Under the pieces are notes generated by a model. That model ran no database searches, was not told where the DNA came from, and saw only the letters and a list, made by a program, of their open reading frames with translations. Source: Cyrtodaria siliqua (lineage: Eukaryota; Mollusca; Bivalvia; Adapedonta; Hiatellidae). Taken from it: 64,000 nt of DNA. Positions 1-12,325 of the stretch are shown here, piece by piece. Both the position numbers and the translations under genes were made by a program. The stretch lies in NCBI GenBank assembly GCA_037043455.1, contig JAWPHD010005553.1, positions 1 through 64,000 on the forward strand. The letters are read 5' to 3'. Numbering within the stretch: the first letter of the stretch is position 1; every line of letters starts with the position of its first letter.

Positions 1-445
1 AATTTTAAAATTACGAAATTTAGAATATTTCTGTTTGAGAATAACAAATGTTTGTGAAACACATTCAGCACTTTTTAAACACTGACAGAATGGGCAATGA
101 TTTCCAATGGTAAACATTAAATTTGATCAAAGCAATACGTTTGTATAATGGAATAAGTTGTTTTTAATATGTATATGGGAGGTAATTCTCATACTTCGCT
201 TATAAAATAACAAAATAACACATGTTTTTGAAAAACACATCCTTATATATATACCTAGCATTTCTAATATCTTCAAACAATTATATCAATGTTCATGTTT
301 AATTCGTGTCCGTAACACGTTGTGCTAAATTTATTCAGTATATATATATACCAAGCACCCTATTATTATGGTATTTGTTAAAAGGGAATTAATATCACCA
401 GTTATTCCTTTTTTAGAGAATACATTAATTCCCCTAATAGTAGTG
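1..445. other. AT-rich non-coding stretch, no gene seen
   Basis: No open frame with protein-like composition and no splice-flanked segment was recognised. The only structure is a short inverted pair, GGGAATTAAT at about 384 and ATTAATTCCC at about 424, and a few short TA runs. Confidence 0.5.
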
Positions 446-950
446 CCTGGGTGCAATGCAAAATGCTAAGGGGGAATACTTATAAAATGTAAATTTTTTA
501 TAATCTTTTTTTTTATTTGAATTTTTATTTTCTGCGTGGAGATTTTTAGGTACAAAAGATCAAAAATGTATTAAATTTTGAAGATCTTTGATTTTTTGAT
601 TTTTTTTTTTGAAAAGATGGGGAGGGTGCTACTATTAGTGGAGACTCATTAGGGGATCCAGTGTTCCTGTCAGATAACTGTTTAAGTTATCTTATTATCT
701 AACTCACTAATGTTGGTCAAATATAAAAACTTATTAAACTCGTTTAATACTAAATATTGATTTTCAACTAGCATATATCCCTTTACAGTAGCGCCTGAGT
801 AGCGCCTGAGCGCTACGCAAAATGTAAATGGGGTGCTTTAAAATTAGTGTTATACAACAGATCGAAAATGTATTGAAATTCGAGTTTTTGACGGATTTTT
901 GAATACAAAAAAAAGCGAGGAGGGGAGGGGAAGGAGTGGGGGAAGGCTTT
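446..950. repeat. Two diverged copies of a ~170-bp unit
   Basis: The segment beginning TAGTGCCTGGGTGCAATGC near 441 is echoed near 788 by TAGCGCCTGAGCGCTACGC. In both copies a CAAAATG, an AT-rich stretch with AAAATGTATT, and a purine-rich GGGGAGG tail follow in the same order. The purine-rich tail of the second copy leads directly into the minisatellite at 955, which may have grown from it. Confidence 0.45.
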
Positions 951-954
951 CTCT

Positions 955-1876
955 AGGGGAGGTGCTCTTATTAGGGGAATACAGTATGGGGAGATGCTCT
1001 TAATAGGGGGAATACGGTATGGGGAGGTGCTCTTATTAGGGGAATACATATGGGAGGTGCTCTTATTAGGGGAATACGGTATGGGGAGGATTAGAGGGAA
1101 TACAGTATGGGGAGGATTAGGAGAAATATGGTATGGGGAGGTGCTCTTATTAGGGGGAATATGGTATGGGGAGGCACACTTATAAGGGAATATGGCAGTA
1201 TGGGGAGGTGCTCTTATTAGGGGGAATATGGTATGGGGAGTTGCTCTTATTAGGGAATATGGCAGTATGGGGAGGTGCTCTTATTAGGGGGAATATGGTA
1301 TGGGGAGTTGCTCTTATTAGGGAATATGGCAGTATGGGGAGGTGCTCTTATTAGGGGGAATATGGTATGGGAAGTTGCTCTTATTAGGGAATATGGCAGT
1401 ATGGGGAGGTGCTCTTATTAGGGGGAATATGGTATGGGAGGTGTTCTTATTAGGGGAAATACGGTATGGGGAGGTGCTCTTATAAGGGGAAATACAGTAT
1501 GGGAGGTGCTCTTATTAGAGGGAATATGGTATGGGAGGTGCTCTTATTAGGGGAATATGATATTAGGGGAATACGATATAGGGAGGATAAGGGGGATACG
1601 TATGGGGAGGTGCTCTTATAGGGGAAATATGGTATGGGGAGGTGCTCTTATAGGGGAAATACGGTATGGGAGGTGCTCTTATTAGGGGAATATGGTATGG
1701 GGAGGTGCTCTTATTAGGGATATACGGTATGGGGAGGTGCTCTTATTATGGGGAATACGGTATGGGGGGAGGTGCTCTTATTAGGGGAATATGATATTAG
1801 GGGAAATACGGTATGGGGAGGATTAGGCGGGATATATGGTATGGGATGGTGCTCTTATAGGGGAAATACGGTATGT
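955..1876. repeat. ~30-33-bp minisatellite with higher-order structure
   Basis: About thirty variants of GGGGAGGTGCTCTTATTAGG followed by GGAATAYGGTAT are arranged head to tail. Between about 1195 and 1430 two unit types alternate, so GCAGTATGGGG recurs exactly every 67 bp (1195, 1262, 1329, 1396). Short open frames within it are by-products of the repeat and are not called as genes. Confidence 0.93.
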
Positions 1877-3100
1877 AACTTTTTTTAAAATAAAAATCTT
1901 ACCTCACCTCATTTAATTGCTCTTACTATTTTTGCTGATTTCTTTATTTTATTCGAAGTTTGACATTAATGCATTTCGATCTTGAAATATTTTGGCAAGC
2001 AAAAATACCTGTACTCAATGATAAATACTCGGTGATTATATGAAGTACAAGTATTAGCATATCCAAAACCTGAGCCAAGTAACTAATTACAAATTAGGGG
2101 TGAACAATTCTACACATTTTATGGTCTGTAAGATGCAAATCTAGCCAATTAATGAACACTGCCATTCCTTTCTATTTATCATAGCATTTACTCTAATCTT
2201 CATTTAATCAAAACATATCTTTATCTTAATATCTTCTTCATCTGTTACCCCACAAACAAAGACATTGATGATTAATATTTTCAGACTAAACATCCCAACT
2301 TCTCAGTCGTCAGAAAGACCATTATTCATGTTTCAGACTAAGTTCTTCCATTCATTATTATATACAGACAAGTTCGGCTTTGTAGTCGGCAAGACCAGGT
2401 TGATCATTTTCATCTCTCACTTCAAACCCTTCATCATACAATTCCTTTGAACATTTCAAGGTATACAAGGCTTATCTGTAATATTAACTGTAATTATTTA
2501 ATGAACTAAACATTTTAATAATCCACTGCACTTAGAGTGTTTTAATTATTATGGAACCAGGTAATTACTTTCCATAGTCCGTCTGGGATCTGGCGTATTT
2601 AGAAAATCAGTGAACGCCTCATGTATAGAGTGCAAGGTAAGCGTTTAAAATTGGATCTGCATCGCTCAATTAAATATTTACCAAAAAAATGGTTTCCTTT
2701 AATTATACCAACAGTAAATTACAAGGTCTATACAATTATAATTTCATATCATTTGTCTGTCTATTTTTTTTCCTTCAGTCTCTTTATAATTATGCTATAA
2801 TTTAGATTCAGATTTGTAGATAATTTAGATATTTTCGCAAATTCTTCCTCAGTTCATTTATAGTTTTTGAAGAGTGCACTAAGTACAATTCTATTAAATC
2901 AAATGTTGTTTTTTGGGGCAATATGACGTACATTCACTATTAACTGCAACATTGCATACTAAATTTTATTTTTGTCTAAAAACGTGAGTTAAATGAGGGA
3001 CATCGGTAATATCAGTTACTATATAACATTATTATAGACGCACTGATTGAATAACATCTCTAGAGCTCAACTCATTATTAAAAGTCACAGGGAGGGGATA
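1877..3100. other. AT-rich interval, no established gene
   Basis: Ordinary AT-rich sequence with no recognised transposon. The one protein-like segment in it, a minus-strand open stretch at 2358-2470, is listed separately as a weak exon candidate. Confidence 0.4.
2358..2470 (-). CDS. Weak candidate terminal exon, unknown protein
   Basis: On the minus strand, a segment after a possible AG acceptor (complement of 2472-2471) is open for about 37 codons to a TAA at 2360-2358. The translation is rich in acidic and polar residues, including YDEGFEVRDENDQPGLADYK, which reads more like protein than most random frames here. The acceptor lacks a good pyrimidine tract, and the required entry phase (one base carried over) does not match the phase-0 exit of the last recognised STPG2 exon. 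It could belong to STPG2 only if another exon lies between. No homology is recognised, and chance is the leading alternative. Confidence 0.13.
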
Positions 3101-3400
3101 CAGAAATGGGACCAACCGGTCAGTGCCATTAAGTTAGTTACTTAAATACCTCAAGCCTGCAATGACTGTGTTCAGCGGCTGATTCTCAAACCCGTAACTT
3201 GGGCAAGACACTTAATACCCTTAGCCCCATCCCCTCTGGTTGGGGATGTAAACAGAGCGGTCCCATGAATGGTAGTCCATCCTCTGAGCATGTTAACCCT
3301 TAACCCCCTATATATATATATATATATATATATAATGGACTGTTCTTTGTTAAATGAATTAAGACCATTCCATTTATGTGACAAAGGGGTGGTTTGGGGA
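3100..3400 (+). repeat. SINE-like fragment (SINE-C tail) with TA microsatellite
   Basis: The motif CTTGGGCAAGACACTTAATA at about 3196 matches the tail of the tRNA-derived SINE at 14.45 kb. It is followed by a pyrimidine-rich stretch and then a (TA)n run at about 3309-3334. The tRNA-like head is not clear here, so this is a degraded or partial copy. Confidence 0.5.
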
Positions 3401-3554
3401 AAATGACTGATCAGCAGTCAGCCATTTTAAACTCTGATTAGGTCGCAGGCTGATCTGGGTTTACAATGGACGCAAGGCTATTATAGTCGTGCTTAGCGGG
3501 TTACGGGTTAAAGAACATATTATAAGGAAGCTGTAAGTAGTTTAGGGCAGGTTC

Positions 3555-3712
3555 CAGGATTTCTATGTATCGTTCCCCTGTCTCTGAAGCAGCCCCAAAT
3601 AACCCATACTGTGTTCGTGAGCCATTAAAACAACATTCAATAAATCGAACCCATAACCTTTTTGTTATGAGGCAACCACTGTATCACCGCACCACCACGC
3701 CGGTCTTCCTGG
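3555..3712. repeat. Two SINE pieces joined in opposite orientation
   Basis: Bases 3567-3645 match the 3' tail of the SINE at 14.45 kb in plus orientation (CCCCAAATAACCCATACTGT through AACAACATTCAAT). Immediately after, the complement of 3645-3705 reads as a tRNA-like head: box B GGGTTCGATT and an upstream box A-like GTGGTGCGGTGATACAGTGG. The two pieces therefore meet with opposite polarity. Confidence 0.55.
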
Positions 3713-3898
3713 TTCTATGCAGTTCCTTTAACAATCCATTTTTTAATCTTAATGTTGTTGTTTTTGTGTTTTAAAAAAGAACTCTGCACAAAGATTACCA
3801 TCTAACATACCCACTTCAGAATGCTACAAAAAATGCTGCCAAAGTCAAAAAGAAGTTAGACCCCATATCAATAAAAAAACACTTGTGATATTCCACAG

Positions 3899-4147
3899 GG
3901 TCGCAGTAATGCTTCCCGTTACCGGTTTTATGTGAAAACACATAGTTCTGCAAGATGTTCAGGGAAAGGAATCTTAAAAGGCACCTATGATGTAATGAGA
4001 GGCGTGCTTACTGATTATAAATGTCATGTTTTGTATGTTCTGTACAACTTTTGTCCACAGATACAACCATCTTTGACAGAAGCCATTGCAAACCTTGTGG
4101 AACGACTACTTAGAACAAGGCAGAAGATTGAGTGCACACTTAGTTAA
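3899..4147 (+). CDS. Weak candidate last exon, unknown protein
   Basis: A plus-strand frame is open for 82 codons from just after TTCCACAG at 3891-3898 (a plausible acceptor) to TAA at 4145-4147. A second good acceptor, CTTTTGTCCACAG, sits inside at about 4060, in frame. The C-terminal 28 codons are helix-like (IQPSLTEAIANLVERLLRTR), which is unusual for random AT-rich sequence. No family is recognised, there is no partner exon upstream in the window, and the frame is closed upstream by a stop near the acceptor. It would be the 3' end of a plus-strand gene extending off the left edge, or chance. Confidence 0.2.
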   Translation, partial: GRSNASRYRFYVKTHSSARCSGKGILKGTYDVMRGVLTDYKCHVLYVLYNFCPQIQPSLTEAIANLVERLLRTRQKIECTLS

Positions 4148-4178
4148 ACATAAATGCAAATAAGACACTACATCCCAT

Positions 4179-4262
4179 AACTGTGTACATAATTACCAAG
4201 AAAACACATAAACTATGTACATAATTACCAAGAAAACACATAAACTGTGTACATAATTACCA
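4179..4262. repeat. 32-bp tandem repeat, ~2.6 copies
   Basis: AACTGTGTACATAATTACCA with a following AGAAAACACATA recurs at 4179, 4211 and 4243, exactly 32 bp apart, with one A/G difference. Confidence 0.9.
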
Positions 4263-4580
4263 TATGTATACATGTATAGTTCAAGGGGTAAGTGCGAAAC
4301 TATTGTAACTATACTCAGTTGCAAAAGAAACTGGACACTTTGAAAATTTTACTTTACACCCTTTCTCTTTATCAAGCAACAGTCCCTTAATGATTCGACC
4401 TACTGAAAAACAAATGACAACATGATATTGGCAATGGTAAAACTTTGGTACCAAACATGGCATATTCATTTTGGCATTTGTCAATTTAATTCTAAAAACA
4501 ACTTTATACAATTTAATCTAAACAAAACTCAGTGTGCGCTTTCTTTTGCAACGGAGTATATACATCGGAGTATATACATA

Positions 4581-5380
4581 CGAGGGGCATCCCAGAAATA
4601 TTGAGACTTTTGCAATAACATTTTTATTATCTATTCATTTAAAAAGATATTTGGCACCAATGCAGTTTCATATATTATCTTCCATTTCCGAAAGTGACAG
4701 TATTACACAAGTTTTGTAGTCGCTATAGCAACCATATAATGCTGATGCGGGGAGAGGCTAAACAGTCTCTTGAGTTGCTTAAGAAATAGTGATATTACCA
4801 GTGAATATAGACGTCAAATTTGGCACGCTTTAGTGTGTGTGTTAGACGACGTCACACGCACACGCTCAGTAAATTCTGACATATCCGTTTCTGTTAGTAA
4901 ACAGTCGGTAAACAATGAGTAGCAGCAAACTTAAAGATCCGAAGAAAATGACGTCAACAGATCCGCATGAAAGTCGCACAGTAATCAAATTTTGTTGTGA
5001 ACTTGGGCAGACACCTACCCAAACATTGAAAATAATTAACTGATCGTCTATGAAGTCAACTGTATCTCGTGCACTCGTGTTCAGGTGGTACAAGCGTTTT
5101 AGTGAAGGACGTGCATCGTTACAAGATGATGAAAAGAGTTGAACGTGTTTGACGTCATTGTTGCAGTTCACGACGTCGTGACGTCGCTATGTAATTCCCG
5201 CTTCAGCATAGTACTCCTTGCACAGATGTGAATATTTTCAACATTATATGTACAATTATCATGATTCTTGGTAATCTGGTGCACAAAAGATGAAACTATA
5301 TTTCTTGGGCTTTTTAATGTTGTATTCCCAACGACCTTTGAATAAGAGCAAAAGTCTCAATACTTTTGGGATGCCCCTCG
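4581..5380 (+). mobile_element. Internally deleted mariner element, 800 bp
   Basis: The ends are 33-bp inverted repeats: CGAGGGGCATCCCAGAAATA at 4581 is matched in complement by the end at 5380 with about four mismatches. TA dinucleotides flank both sides (4579-4580 and 5381-5382), the Tc1/mariner target duplication. The interior keeps the 5' part of a transposase reading frame (4915-5142) and then jumps to the 3' end, so the DDD catalytic domain is missing. At 800 bp it is well short of the usual ~1.3 kb. It cannot mobilise itself. Confidence 0.93.
4915..5142 (+). pseudogene. Mariner transposase N-terminal remnant
   Basis: From the ATG at 4915 the frame reads a mariner N-terminal helix-turn-helix region. 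It includes RTVIKFCCELGQTPTQTLK and, after an in-frame TGA at 5041-5043, VFRWYKRFSEGRASLQDDEK, the conserved FxWxxRFxxGRxxxxDDxR-like signature of mariner DNA-binding domains. The frame ends at TGA 5140-5142. The catalytic domain is absent because of the internal deletion. The broken frame and missing domain make it a dead copy. Confidence 0.9.
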
Positions 5381-5467
5381 TATGTATATAAATAAAGAAC
5401 CAGATACAATAGCAGTTGAACTTGCCACATACAACTTGACTTAGGTTGGCTGATGGTTAAATGGTGT

Positions 5468-5720
5468 TTTATGTCATTTTCGGCCCATTTAAGACTATAC
5501 ATGATGGTAATTATTTTCATGGTAGGAGCGGACGACCCACTTTTCCTGGTTAGAACAAGTACTCTATACCTCCCGCCATCTGTAAGAATCAACATTTTCT
5601 TTACTTACAAGATGAGCTCCCAGTGGGATTCAAGCTTGAGGCAGTGAGAGGTGAGAAGGTTTCAAACGCAGCATCTTACCATCCTGGCAATGGAAGTGCC
5701 AACTTAAAATGGGACTGCCA
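5468..5720 (-). repeat. SINE-A copy (degraded)
   Basis: This matches, on the minus strand, the SINE at 9850-10093: the block TACCTCCCGCCATC, then AGCTCCCAGTGGGATTC. The box B region has decayed (GGGATTCAAGCTTGAGGC in place of GGGATTCGAACCCGCTGC), which makes it older than the 9.85-kb copy. Confidence 0.7.
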
Positions 5721-8700
5721 CATAACCACTAACTGATGAGTATCAATTCTGAAACGTATTTTCAGAGAATATTCTAGATTCAATCAAACTGAGCATGTAT
5801 TTTTAAATGCTTTTCAAGGGAGGTCTACGAATATTGTCCAGTATCCATGGAAACAAGGCACTTTTCTGACTCTGCAGAAATCTCAAGGCATTGGAAAACC
5901 TTTTTTTACGAGAACTAACAAAATCTCAAAATCTAGATAACTTCATGGGGATTTTAAAATAAGTGAAAAATTGCAGAATTAAAAAATGTATACATCCTAG
6001 ATCAAAAGGCATCATGACACTCACATGATCTCCTCAATTTATCATCTACTGCGAACCAGTGATAGAAGTATTTTACTTTCTCCCCACACTTCAACAAGCC
6101 CAACATTCTCCGACATAACTTTTAGACTGGCATCTATCAATTATCTATCAGCACATTATTGATAATGTTCATTTTGAAAGCTGGAATTCTAAAAACTCTA
6201 AAAATGTTCAAACAATGACATCCCCCCATGATAAAACCATCAATATTTACAACAGAAGACAGCTAAATTAAAAATTCTAAGTGTGCGGCGAGGTCAAACG
6301 TATATCATACTTGAACAAATATATCATATTCTGCAAACATTATCATATCTGTGAGGCATGCTTCAACAAGAAGTGGTCACCTCTAGACAGCCACTTCAGT
6401 AGTTTGAGGTTAAAGTATCAAACTATCAAACATGGCTGCTACCTGCTATCTTCAATTACAAACTTGATGTCTCATTGAAGGTCGAAAGATGAGCAATCAG
6501 TGTAAAGCATATCATAACAGCAGGACTGCTGAACTATGATGGAGTGGTTAGTTATTCAAAGGAACAGACTGGTGTGCTACTGGTATTCCAAAAGTGTAGG
6601 ACCAAATGAATGGACCGGGGAGAACAGGCTCCCAAATAGACTGACTCGAGTTCCAGAGTATGTTTTAGTTCGCCCCCGCCCACCCCACCCCGCTTGTGAC
6701 CTTAAAAAAAAAGTATACCAAAAGTCTATCAAAGGCTGAAAGGGCCTACATAGTATGTCAATGAGTGGTTCTGTTAACCTGCATGAAACTGTGGCATACA
6801 GTCTCACCTTTTTTGGTGTCTGAAAATGTTGGAAGTTTACCAACACCAAACCCCCTACCCAATTAAATTAAATCAAAGGAGGAGTAAAACAGTTTTAAAG
6901 ACAGCATTCTTAATGGAGAACACTTTGAAAGAATACTACATAAATGAATTTGTTACACTTGTAAAATGAATATTGTAAATTAAAATACTGAGGTGGCCGA
7001 ATCAAGATGGTCAAGTGGTCATAATTGGTCACTTCAACTTCAAACTGACCATAAACAATCCATCCAACAATAAATATACAAGCTGTTAACTGCCCCAATA
7101 ACCACCTGTTTTTCACCATGGTCAAGCATGGTTAATGTAAACCACTGGTGTTTTATGCCGAAAAGGCATTTTTATGTGATTAAAATGTGATTTCACCCAA
7201 CTGGCAGGGATGCTCAGAGACAGTGAAAGTGCCAAAAACCCACAAAATCAACCATAAACATAAGATGGACATTCCAAAATTAAGACATAAACAACTGAAT
7301 TTTAGAGACTGCATGGTAAAGACGGAAATGGGTACCCCAGAAACAGGTCTGCTAGTGCACAGAAGACAGCAAAATCAAAGAAGGTATGAACTGTTCCAAA
7401 TGCAACTTCATAATTTGGCAGAAACATGGAGGTAAGAAAATAAAGTCAAACTGACATGAGATATGGGAGCCTGTAAATGTTCTAATTGACCAGTCCTCTT
7501 CTCCTAATTGAAAACATTGGCTATACATTATTCTATGCCAAAATAGATATCCAAACATTAACAAAATCGGCTTGCAGCAAAACACGGAAAGAATGCATTT
7601 AAACTAAAAAACAGACTCTTATAAAAGAAACACGCCCATAATTCAATTATTTTCCCTATGTTACTCAGAGATTAGACCCACAATATTTGTATTCTGACAT
7701 TCAATGCACAGCTAACAGGAATGATAAACTTCAGAAAGATTGTAATGATACTTTAGAACAGTTGATTCAATAGATTATTACATACAAAACAAGGAACTCT
7801 GTCTCCACCAAAGTATTTCAGCTGGTCCTCGGCGGTTGAAACCAAGTGCAATAAAACAAAACAAAATATTAGACCAGAAGTCGGATTCCATTTTATAACT
7901 AATATCTTCAATTTACTGATTGAATTAATAACATTCTGTGCATGTGTATAAGCATTTATTTATACTTAATTAGCAAGTTGTAATTAAATGCACTGGCCAT
8001 TTGAATGAGCAGATGTCAGTTTAAAGTCTCATCTGAAGGAGTGATCAGATTTGAAATTCTTTTTAATTATTTCGGTAATTAATCCAAATACGATCCTGGC
8101 CAGGATAGAATGCAAGTTTTATCCTGAAATGTTTAGAACTGTTTTCTATGAAAAGCAGTCATTTTCAAAACAAACAATAACAGAACAAATTAAATAAATT
8201 TTAATAAAATAATGAAAGTGGAAAGAATTTAGACAACCAACCTTTGCAGATGCAGACAACATTTTTCAAAATCTGAATATCGAAGTGCTGACTGTTTAGA
8301 CTGTGACAGTAATAAATTGACCATTTCATGTTTCTGTAAGCCTCATTGACCACTTACTGACCATACCTGTCAAAATTAAACTGGAGTAAGACTGACCAGT
8401 ACCAAGGATTTGCAATTACAGCAGGTACTGACCAAGGACTGGACTTCCTCATATGCCATACCAGGTAATCAGGACTGATTCTCGACTACTTTCTTAAATT
8501 AGCAGAACAAAAATGGCTGACGATGAATGAGTTGTTACATCATGACTGGGTATTAAAGTTATTTATTTTGCTTTTTTAAATTATAAATACTATTTTAAAA
8601 TATAAAACCCTTTATATACATGTATTAGATACATTTAATAATTGTTTTGAATATTATTTTCTGGATATTTCAAAAAAACAACAAAAAAACTTAGCATGGA

Positions 8701-9849
8701 GAGTATAGCAACCAGCAAACATTTCCAACAGGAATTTTATTGCAATAAACAAGACATCCAAATAATAGCTTATGTCCTATATTAGCCATAAATATGATGG
8801 AAGACGTCAAACATTCACCCAATTTTCTCTCTTTCTATCATCATTTTCATCCCAGAACTATGAAACAAACTGATTTTGTATGTTGATCTAAGTCATTAAT
8901 ATCGGCAAGTATTTATTGTATCTGTGGCCGAATCCAGTTAAATATCGTTGATTACTGAACAAGTTCCTTCTTCGTCTCTGCTTCTCGAGACTTAATCGCC
9001 ACTTCCCCTCTACAAAACTGATTTCATATTGATTAAACAAACTTCAGAAATTGCCCAGATATCGTATAACAAATATAAAAAAATGGGCCAAAAATGCCTA
9101 GGAGAAGCCTGATTGTATTTGCTTGATGTCATTATAATGACTGTTGCATTAGTTAATCTCATTTTGTCCAATATTGTCTAAATGGCGTGTTCTGGGGGAA
9201 ACAAGATAGAAAAGAGAACAAGACAGAGATGGCAGGAGGCCACTTGATTGCTGTTAAACATCCGTAATACTCTAATATGACGCTTGATCATGATCTCTCC
9301 AACTCATGCACATAATTAACTGGTGATCCTAGGCAATAAATGTAAAGAATTTAAACATTCTTCTTTGTTCGTTTCATTTTTACAGCCGCATACATAAAAA
9401 TTCATGGGCATAATCGGTCTATTTTATAGCTTCCATCATCGACAAATAACATCTGCAGGATTATAGAGCTCACAAAATATATTTTAACTGTTTTAATTCC
9501 TGAAAACACAAGACTGTTTATAAACCCAGCCGTTTAAATGTGACCTCTCTTCTGGCTGTGTTGGGTTTTAGAGACAGATCATTAAACAAAAAACTCATTG
9601 AAATGCATGCTCCAGTGCTGATGAAAAGCACAAGAGGTTTATGGAAGTCTTTCACTGAAGGCCAATGAAAGTGGTAGAATTTTTCTATTGACCAGAACTT
9701 GAAACGGTCAAAAATATTTTCATGGCAATGGTTTTATATAACTATTACCTGCCACATGAATTTCATGACACCGCACTGCCACTGTATCGCAAAAGCATTT
9801 ACAATTAAAACATTGTTAAGTACACCATGTGCATTAGAAAATAGTTTGT
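5721..9849. other. Long intronic/intergenic interval, no gene seen
   Basis: About 4.1 kb of AT-rich sequence without a recognised exon, RNA gene or clear transposon boundary. Several 60-90 codon open frames (for example at 6536, 7187 and 6849 on the minus strand) show no domain, no splice context and random composition. A C-rich run lies at about 6674-6692. Confidence 0.45.
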
Positions 9850-10093
9850 ATGTTTTTTTACATCATTTTCAACACATGTAAGGTTATTTATGACGGTCTA
9901 TTATTTTGTTTTGTGGTGGAGGCCGACCACACACATTTCCTGGGTAGAACCAGTAGTGTACACCTCCCGCCATCCGAAAGAATCAACACTTCCTCACTTA
10001 CAAGTCGAGCTCCCAGTGGGATTCGAACCCGCTGCGGTGAGAAGCGAGAAGGTTAACAACGTAACATTGTTAACCCCTCGGCCACGGAGATGC
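9850..10093 (-). repeat. SINE-A, tRNA-derived, best copy
   Basis: Read on the minus strand, the head begins TGGCCGAGGGGTTA (box A-like) near 10085. Box B follows as GCGGGTTCGAATCCC near 10022-10036, spaced as in a tRNA with a long variable arm (Ser/Leu type). A family-specific body follows (GGATGGCGGGAGGTGTAC, TGGTTCTACCCAGGAAA). Other copies are at 5468 and 59652. It would be transcribed by RNA polymerase III. The partner LINE is not identifiable. Confidence 0.8.
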
Positions 10094-10370
10094 TGTTGCA
10101 TTATAAAAGCAATTCAGTTTGATATATACGTATAAAAGCCGAATAAGCTTGCTTGAAATAGTTCCCCAGTAAAGCACATTTTCTGGGTAAAAAGCAAGAA
10201 ATATGTTTGTTGCTTGTTATATAAAAGTTAAAAAATAAAAAAGAATAAAACCATTAAAGACAAATGCTATTAAAGAAATGGTCATAATATTAAATGTAAG
10301 GAAAGCTTCCTTTACTAAATACAAGTGCTGCGAGGAAAGAAACGAAGACAGACAACAACAAAGTAAATAT

Positions 10371-10639
10371 CATTACGTGGTCCGAGTATTAATTTTCATA
10401 CCCCATCCAACTCCTTCGCCAAGAAGCGAAACGGGGTTGGCTAGGGTATGAAATAAAACCTTAATTTCGGCTTAAAATGTTTGCATATTGTAAAATTAAA
10501 ACATTTAACAGATCATTTTTAAACAGATTATTGCATTTTTCTGAAAGAAAATGTTTTTGAATGTTTTATTGTCTAAATATCCTTTATAAAATACTCCTAA
10601 TATAAGCTTTCCCATCGCTTAAGGCGGGACCACGTAATG
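10371..10639 (+). mobile_element. MITE-B copy 1 (CATTACGTGGTCC termini)
   Basis: A 269-bp element begins CATTACGTGGTCCGAGTATT and ends GGCGGGACCACGTAATG, forming imperfect ~15-bp terminal inverted repeats. Diagnostic interior blocks are AACGGGGTTGGCTAGGGTAT near the left and CTAATATAAGCTTTCCCATC near the right. It has no coding capacity. The same structure recurs at 12.72, 15.32, 42.44 and 44.72 kb. The superfamily is not settled from the ends alone. Confidence 0.88.
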
Positions 10640-11870
10640 GACGATTATCTTCCTCTATTACATCTACATCTCTATTGTGCTGTTAAAATGATAAAAAGAC
10701 CTGAAAATGTCCCAGAGCCGAATTATAGAAAAAGTATTAAAAGGAAATAATCAAAACATGAAATTATACCTCAGCTTAATGTAAGGGGAGTAACTCAAAA
10801 TTACTACTATTATTCTCTTGGTTTCAAGAGAATTTTAATGAAATTGACATGACCACATAATGACAATTCCAGATAATTTTTTGGAAATTCAATTGGCAGA
10901 CAGGAAATGTTCTTTAAAAACGTGCGTGTTGTATAAGTCTAAATCATGAGATATTTAAATCAAACCTGAGAGAAAAATTACCAAAATTACTATCTTAGCC
11001 GATACACCATAGTCAAACAAAATATGCGTTACTATTGATAGTTCCCTACAAATAGCCATCATTTTCAGCGGTTTATTTGTCATTTCTAAAACTTAAACAC
11101 TGTTTGCTAGCCTTTCAGACAACTGAGCGAAGTTCAATTATATTGTACAATTTATTCTGCGGATCGGAGTTATAATTTCTGTAACTGACAAGCTGAAGAA
11201 TGGGCACTCATTAAATGTGCAAACTCCTCAATTGTGTGTTTATTTTAGCTCTTTAAAAGGAGGAAATCGAACACAAACCATAATACTTGAAGTGACAAAA
11301 AACAGCGAATTATTAAAACTTCTCCTTGTTCAGTGAGAACAATAGCATAATGGCCGTGCAACTTAAAACTACGTCAACACTGCCGACAGCGAATGCAAAC
11401 TAGTCAATGGTGTTAACTCCCCGAATTAAGATTTAAATTTCACGATTTCCATTGATTTTCGTTTATTAATTGAAGAAATTCCTCTAAGCGGGCTGGATAG
11501 CATCAATCACGTTAATTGTTGATTGACAGCTCAGGGTGCTAATTATTGAATACTGGTACCAGTTTGAGAAATGGTCCTGTGAGACAAAAATCTTATCATT
11601 AAACATGATGGCCATTGTTACACCATTCAAGTATGGAATAATTAAAAGTCAGTTTTAATTACGATGCATAAAGCATTTTTACGACATGCTGACACTAATT
11701 AATAAGTGTTTTAAGGAAAATTATTATTAAAACTTCTGGAAAATTTTACTAAATAATGTCTCAATGCTAGGTTAGTAATGTTTCTTTAAAATAATATACA
11801 GCACTTTACAGGACAGATGAAAAATAATCCAATAATTTGCACTTTGATTTTTTTGGCAGAAAAACAATAA
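10640..11870. other. No gene seen
   Basis: AT-rich sequence with no recognised exon, RNA gene or element boundary. Confidence 0.45.
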
Positions 11871-11879
11871 CAATCTTGT

Positions 11880-11955
11880 GAAGTATGACACCATGTGACA
11901 CCATCTTGTCACATGGCACATCAGCTGACAGCCCATGTGACAGGTCATGTGATCT
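11880..11955. repeat. Short inverted repeat cluster around TGTGACA
   Basis: TGACACCATGTGACACCATC, TTGTCACATGGC and CCCATGTGACAGGTCATGTG alternate in opposite orientations over 75 bp. They could form alternative small hairpins. Confidence 0.5.
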
Positions 11956-11988
11956 GCCTAAGAGAGAACAATGGCCATCATGCTGATG

Positions 11989-12245
11989 TCAGAAAATAAT
12001 TGAGACAAGAAGGCGTGATGCTGGATGATGCTTGATGACCTGACAGGGAATGAGAATGTCTTGTTCGCCACTTCCCTCCCGGAACACGTCAATTCCGTCA
12101 TTACCATGCAGGCTGACCTTCAAGATTCTTCGAAAATGACCATACCAAAAAAAATGAACATGGTCTATTGAATTTTGAATTGGGGTTTTAAGGCGCACCA
12201 ACACATGAAAGGTTATATAGCGCCTAACAGTAATGAACATTGTTT
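11989..12245 (-). repeat. Probable SINE/dispersed repeat, minus orientation
   Basis: On the minus strand, AGGCGCTATATAACC followed by GTGTTGGTGCGCCTTAAAAC resembles the 3' block of a dispersed molluscan repeat of which the plus-strand segment at 17505-17660 is another partial copy. The open frame across it is not called as coding. Confidence 0.42.
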
Positions 12246-12325
12246 GGGGCGCTTGTTTCAGCCAAAGGTTTTTTGGACTTTTCAGACAAAATTCATCTAC
12301 TACCTAAATAAGTTGTATATCAGTA

